Positions 20,120 through 22,094 of a stretch of 22,094 bases of DNA are shown here, piece by piece (within the stretch, counting starts at the first letter, position 1; each line of letters opens with the position of its first letter). This stretch comes from Globomyces pollinis-pini. Its lineage: Eukaryota > Chytridiomycota > Chytridiomycetes > Rhizophydiales > Globomycetaceae. The notes beneath the pieces were generated by a model, which was given only the letters and a program-made list of their open reading frames with translations, had not been told where the DNA came from and ran no database searches. A program made the position numbers and the translations under genes. The stretch is taken from positions 25,252 through 47,345 of the forward strand of contig MU621223.1 in assembly GCA_025399215.1 (NCBI GenBank), written 5' to 3'.

Positions 20120-20613
20120 TTTAATCTATTGATTTCGTTAAAAAATTAAATAATTTTAGCGGTCATTCAAATTGCTAATGATCAATTTTTCTTTATCCCA
20201 AAACAATGACATTGTCAAAACATTGTTTACAATTCAAATCGTATACTTTTGTACCTACTTAGTAAGTAGTACTTACATACCAATAAACACTATAAATACT
20301 CTTATTGTTGTCTTGACTATCTCTTACACAGCCTCGTATCCCGTTGGAATTTGTTATACGTAAGGTTACTGTATGCTAGTTAAAACCACTTGTAGCATAC
20401 AATCAAACCGAATTACAACTTGATATGGTATTAAAACCAATTTAATCTCAATTCTTTATTTTGACTATCGACAGTGTAATTGGTAGAAATGACCGTTTTG
20501 GGGTTTTTTAAGATTCGATCCTACTTGAATCACCACATACATTGTTCATCGTTTCTGTTTTTATTTCTTGACTCTCTATATTTATTCCTTGATATTTTCA
20601 AAGCTAATCTAGA
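20120..20613. promoter_or_regulatory. shared divergent promoter of the two GH26-like genes
   Basis: This 494-bp region lies between two start codons facing away from each other. It is AT-rich, with no credible gene. The open frame at 20172-20363 is low complexity and lacks homologous features. A nested palindrome sits at 20255-20276. Shared control of both copies is inferred from the arrangement only. Confidence 0.6.
20255..20276. promoter_or_regulatory. nested palindrome in the divergent GH26 promoter
   Basis: Three half-sites TACTTA, TAAGTA and TACTTA alternate in orientation, separated by single G bases at 20262 and 20269. This makes two overlapping 15-bp perfect palindromes (20255-20269 and 20262-20276). 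The site is about 136 bp upstream of copy 1 and 338 bp upstream of copy 2. It looks like a binding site for a dimeric or cooperative regulator. Confidence 0.5.
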
Positions 20614-22028
20614 ATGCAATTGACTACGTTACTATTGTGTATCACTGGTATACAAGCACAGATTGGTCGATTCGAACCGGATCCTAGTGTTGTCGGGGTG
20701 TACTTGGGAAGTTGGTGGTGTCGACTGTATGGTGGTGGTGATACTCCATCACGAACAAACAGTCGCGTTGGTGTTCGACCTTTCTCACTTTGGCAAGGTG
20801 ATTTCAATATCTCTTCTACTCTACAATCTGCTGATTTCAATCAAATTGTGGAACAGGTTGAAGATACTAAAACTGATGCTCTTGTGATGTTGACTATTTA
20901 CCCGGTAGATGGGTTGGATGAAGTGTCTGATGCTGCTCTCAATGATTTGGCGACAAGAACCGCAAAATTCGCTGAAACTGGTCGTCGTATCATGATTCGA
21001 TATGGATCTGAAATGAATGGTATGTTGCTTGATTGATAATGGTAGGATGTTGGTTTAAATATGGACAACAACCAGCCAAGTTTGTCGCCCACTATCGAAG
21101 AGTCGTTGATACATTACGTACAGCAGCAGGAAAGTATTCCGAAAATCTGGCATTCGTATGGGGACCAAACTCTGCAAATGGGTATCCTTTCCAATGTGAA
21201 GTCAATTATGGGGTTAATGACACTTTACTTGATACAAATGGTAATGGAAGATTAGATGCTGAAGATGATCCTTACACTCCTTACTACCCTGGTGATGATT
21301 ATGTCGATTGGGTCGGTTTATCGGTAAGGTTCCAAGAAGTGCTGATATACTAGCTTTATCATTACGGTGATACTTATCCGTGGGTGCAAAATTTGATGCC
21401 ATCCCCTGGAAAGGCTGAAGCCATTCTGACTGGAAGACGTCCATATGGAAGATTCAACTTTTATGAAATGTTTTCAGGTTCAGGAGCAGGTGGTCAACCA
21501 CAACCTAAATCCAGAGGTGGAAAACCATTCGTGATTACTGAAACTGGTGCACCAACACATTTATGGGTTAAGGAACCAAATAAACCGGGCTATGTTCCAG
21601 ATGGTACTGATCCAGATACCAGAGCTAGAATCAAACAAGCTTGGTGGAGACAAATGATCAATGGTACTTTTTTGGCAACCTATCCTAAAGTTCGAGCCAT
21701 CCAATTTTTTGAATACATTAAACCAGAAGAAACTTCATTCCGAGACTTTACCATGATGGGACCAGCCGTGAAGTTAGACTCTCCGGTAGGAGATGATGGT
21801 GGACCTAAAAACGGTGTACAGTTGGCGGCATTGCAAAGCGATCTCCGTGGAGAACTGAATCGATTTGTGATTTGGTCCAACGAAACAACCACCATGACAG
21901 GAGGTACATTGCCATTGCCAAAACCATCACCAACTCCTGGAGCTGGAGGTAAATCAGGCAGTGAAGACCGAGGTGCATATGTGGTGATGACAGTCTTGAT
22001 GGCTTTACTGTTCAGATACATGTTTTGA
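20614..22028 (+). CDS. GH26-like glycoside hydrolase, secreted and GPI-type, copy 2
   Basis: Three exons encode 452 residues: 20614-21019, 21046-21323 and 21354-22028. The introns are 26 and 30 nt. An in-frame TAA just upstream fixes the ATG. The signal peptide is short (MQLTTLLLCITGIQA). Active-site Glu133 lies in RYGSEMNG and Glu291 in KPFVITETGAP, with nearly the same spacing as copy 1. The calcium-type loop is DTNGNGRLDAEDD. The last exon is 675 nt, identical in length to that of copy 1, and both introns match copy 1 in position and phase. Copy 1's first intron, before GSWY, is absent here. A Pro-rich linker (PLPKPSPTPGAGG) precedes a hydrophobic tail (VVMTVLMALLFRYMF), a weaker GPI-type signal. 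The stop codon's last A starts an AATAAA. Confidence 0.87.
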
Positions 22029-22094
22029 ATAAAATGAAATGATAGCATTGCAAGAACACAATTAACAATGACAGTTGACATCGACAGATTCTGT

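Noticed and set aside
20465..20540. tRNA-like pattern (GTGTAATTGGTAGAA followed by TTTTGGGG and GATTCGATCC)
   Set aside because: The D-arm resemblance is real, but neither the acceptor, anticodon nor T stem pairs, and the TTCGA box lacks its flanking stem.
1..22094. CRISPR arrays, bacterial operons, ribosome binding sites or phage genes
   Set aside because: There are no spaced repeats or bacterial signals. The window is intron-bearing eukaryotic DNA.

Overview
The window looks like nuclear DNA from a compact, AT-rich fungal genome, probably an early-diverging lineage; I cannot place it to species. The fungal signs are a yeast-type mitochondrial Lon protease, an Mpo1/DUF962 protein, a fungal-style N-myristoylated STK32-like kinase, a Dal3-type ureidoglycolate lyase, GPI-anchored GH26-like enzymes and a Crinkler-like ubiquitin fold. 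Thirteen complete genes fit in 22 kb, plus a possible 3' fragment at the left edge.

The most striking feature is intron size. Splicing twelve genes by hand so that conserved protein families read through gave 53 spliceosomal introns. Fifty-one are 23-38 nt, one is 42 nt and one is 72 nt; the median is 30 nt. Forty-four donors begin GTA, eight GTT and one GTG. Forty-five acceptors are TAG. Ordinary gene finders with a larger minimum intron length would break almost every gene here.

Layout. 1-508: possible C-terminal fragment and an imperfect inverted repeat. 509-3779: two tandem monocarboxylate (SLC16/MCH-type) transporter paralogs on the minus strand. 3780-4736: a 44-bp tandem repeat, then an intronless plus-strand gene with a Crinkler-like domain. 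4951-8179: mitochondrial Lon on the minus strand with 10 introns. 8954-9616: Mpo1-like dioxygenase on the plus strand. 9651-11132: two tandem orphan paralogs on the minus strand. 11572-13014: STK32-type kinase on the plus strand. 13201-18506: a minus-strand run of C2H2 zinc-finger factor, oligopeptidase B (13 introns) and ureidoglycolate lyase. 18665-22028: two GH26-like, GPI-type secreted enzymes arranged head to head around a 494-bp shared promoter that holds a nested palindrome.

The genes do not form one pathway. They cover proteolysis (Lon, oligopeptidase B), nitrogen salvage (ureidoglycolate lyase), monocarboxylate uptake, lipid alpha-oxidation (Mpo1), signalling and transcription (kinase, zinc finger) and surface polysaccharide hydrolysis (GH26). 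Three separate local duplications occur in 22 kb (transporters, orphan pair, GH26 pair), with intron positions largely kept within each pair.
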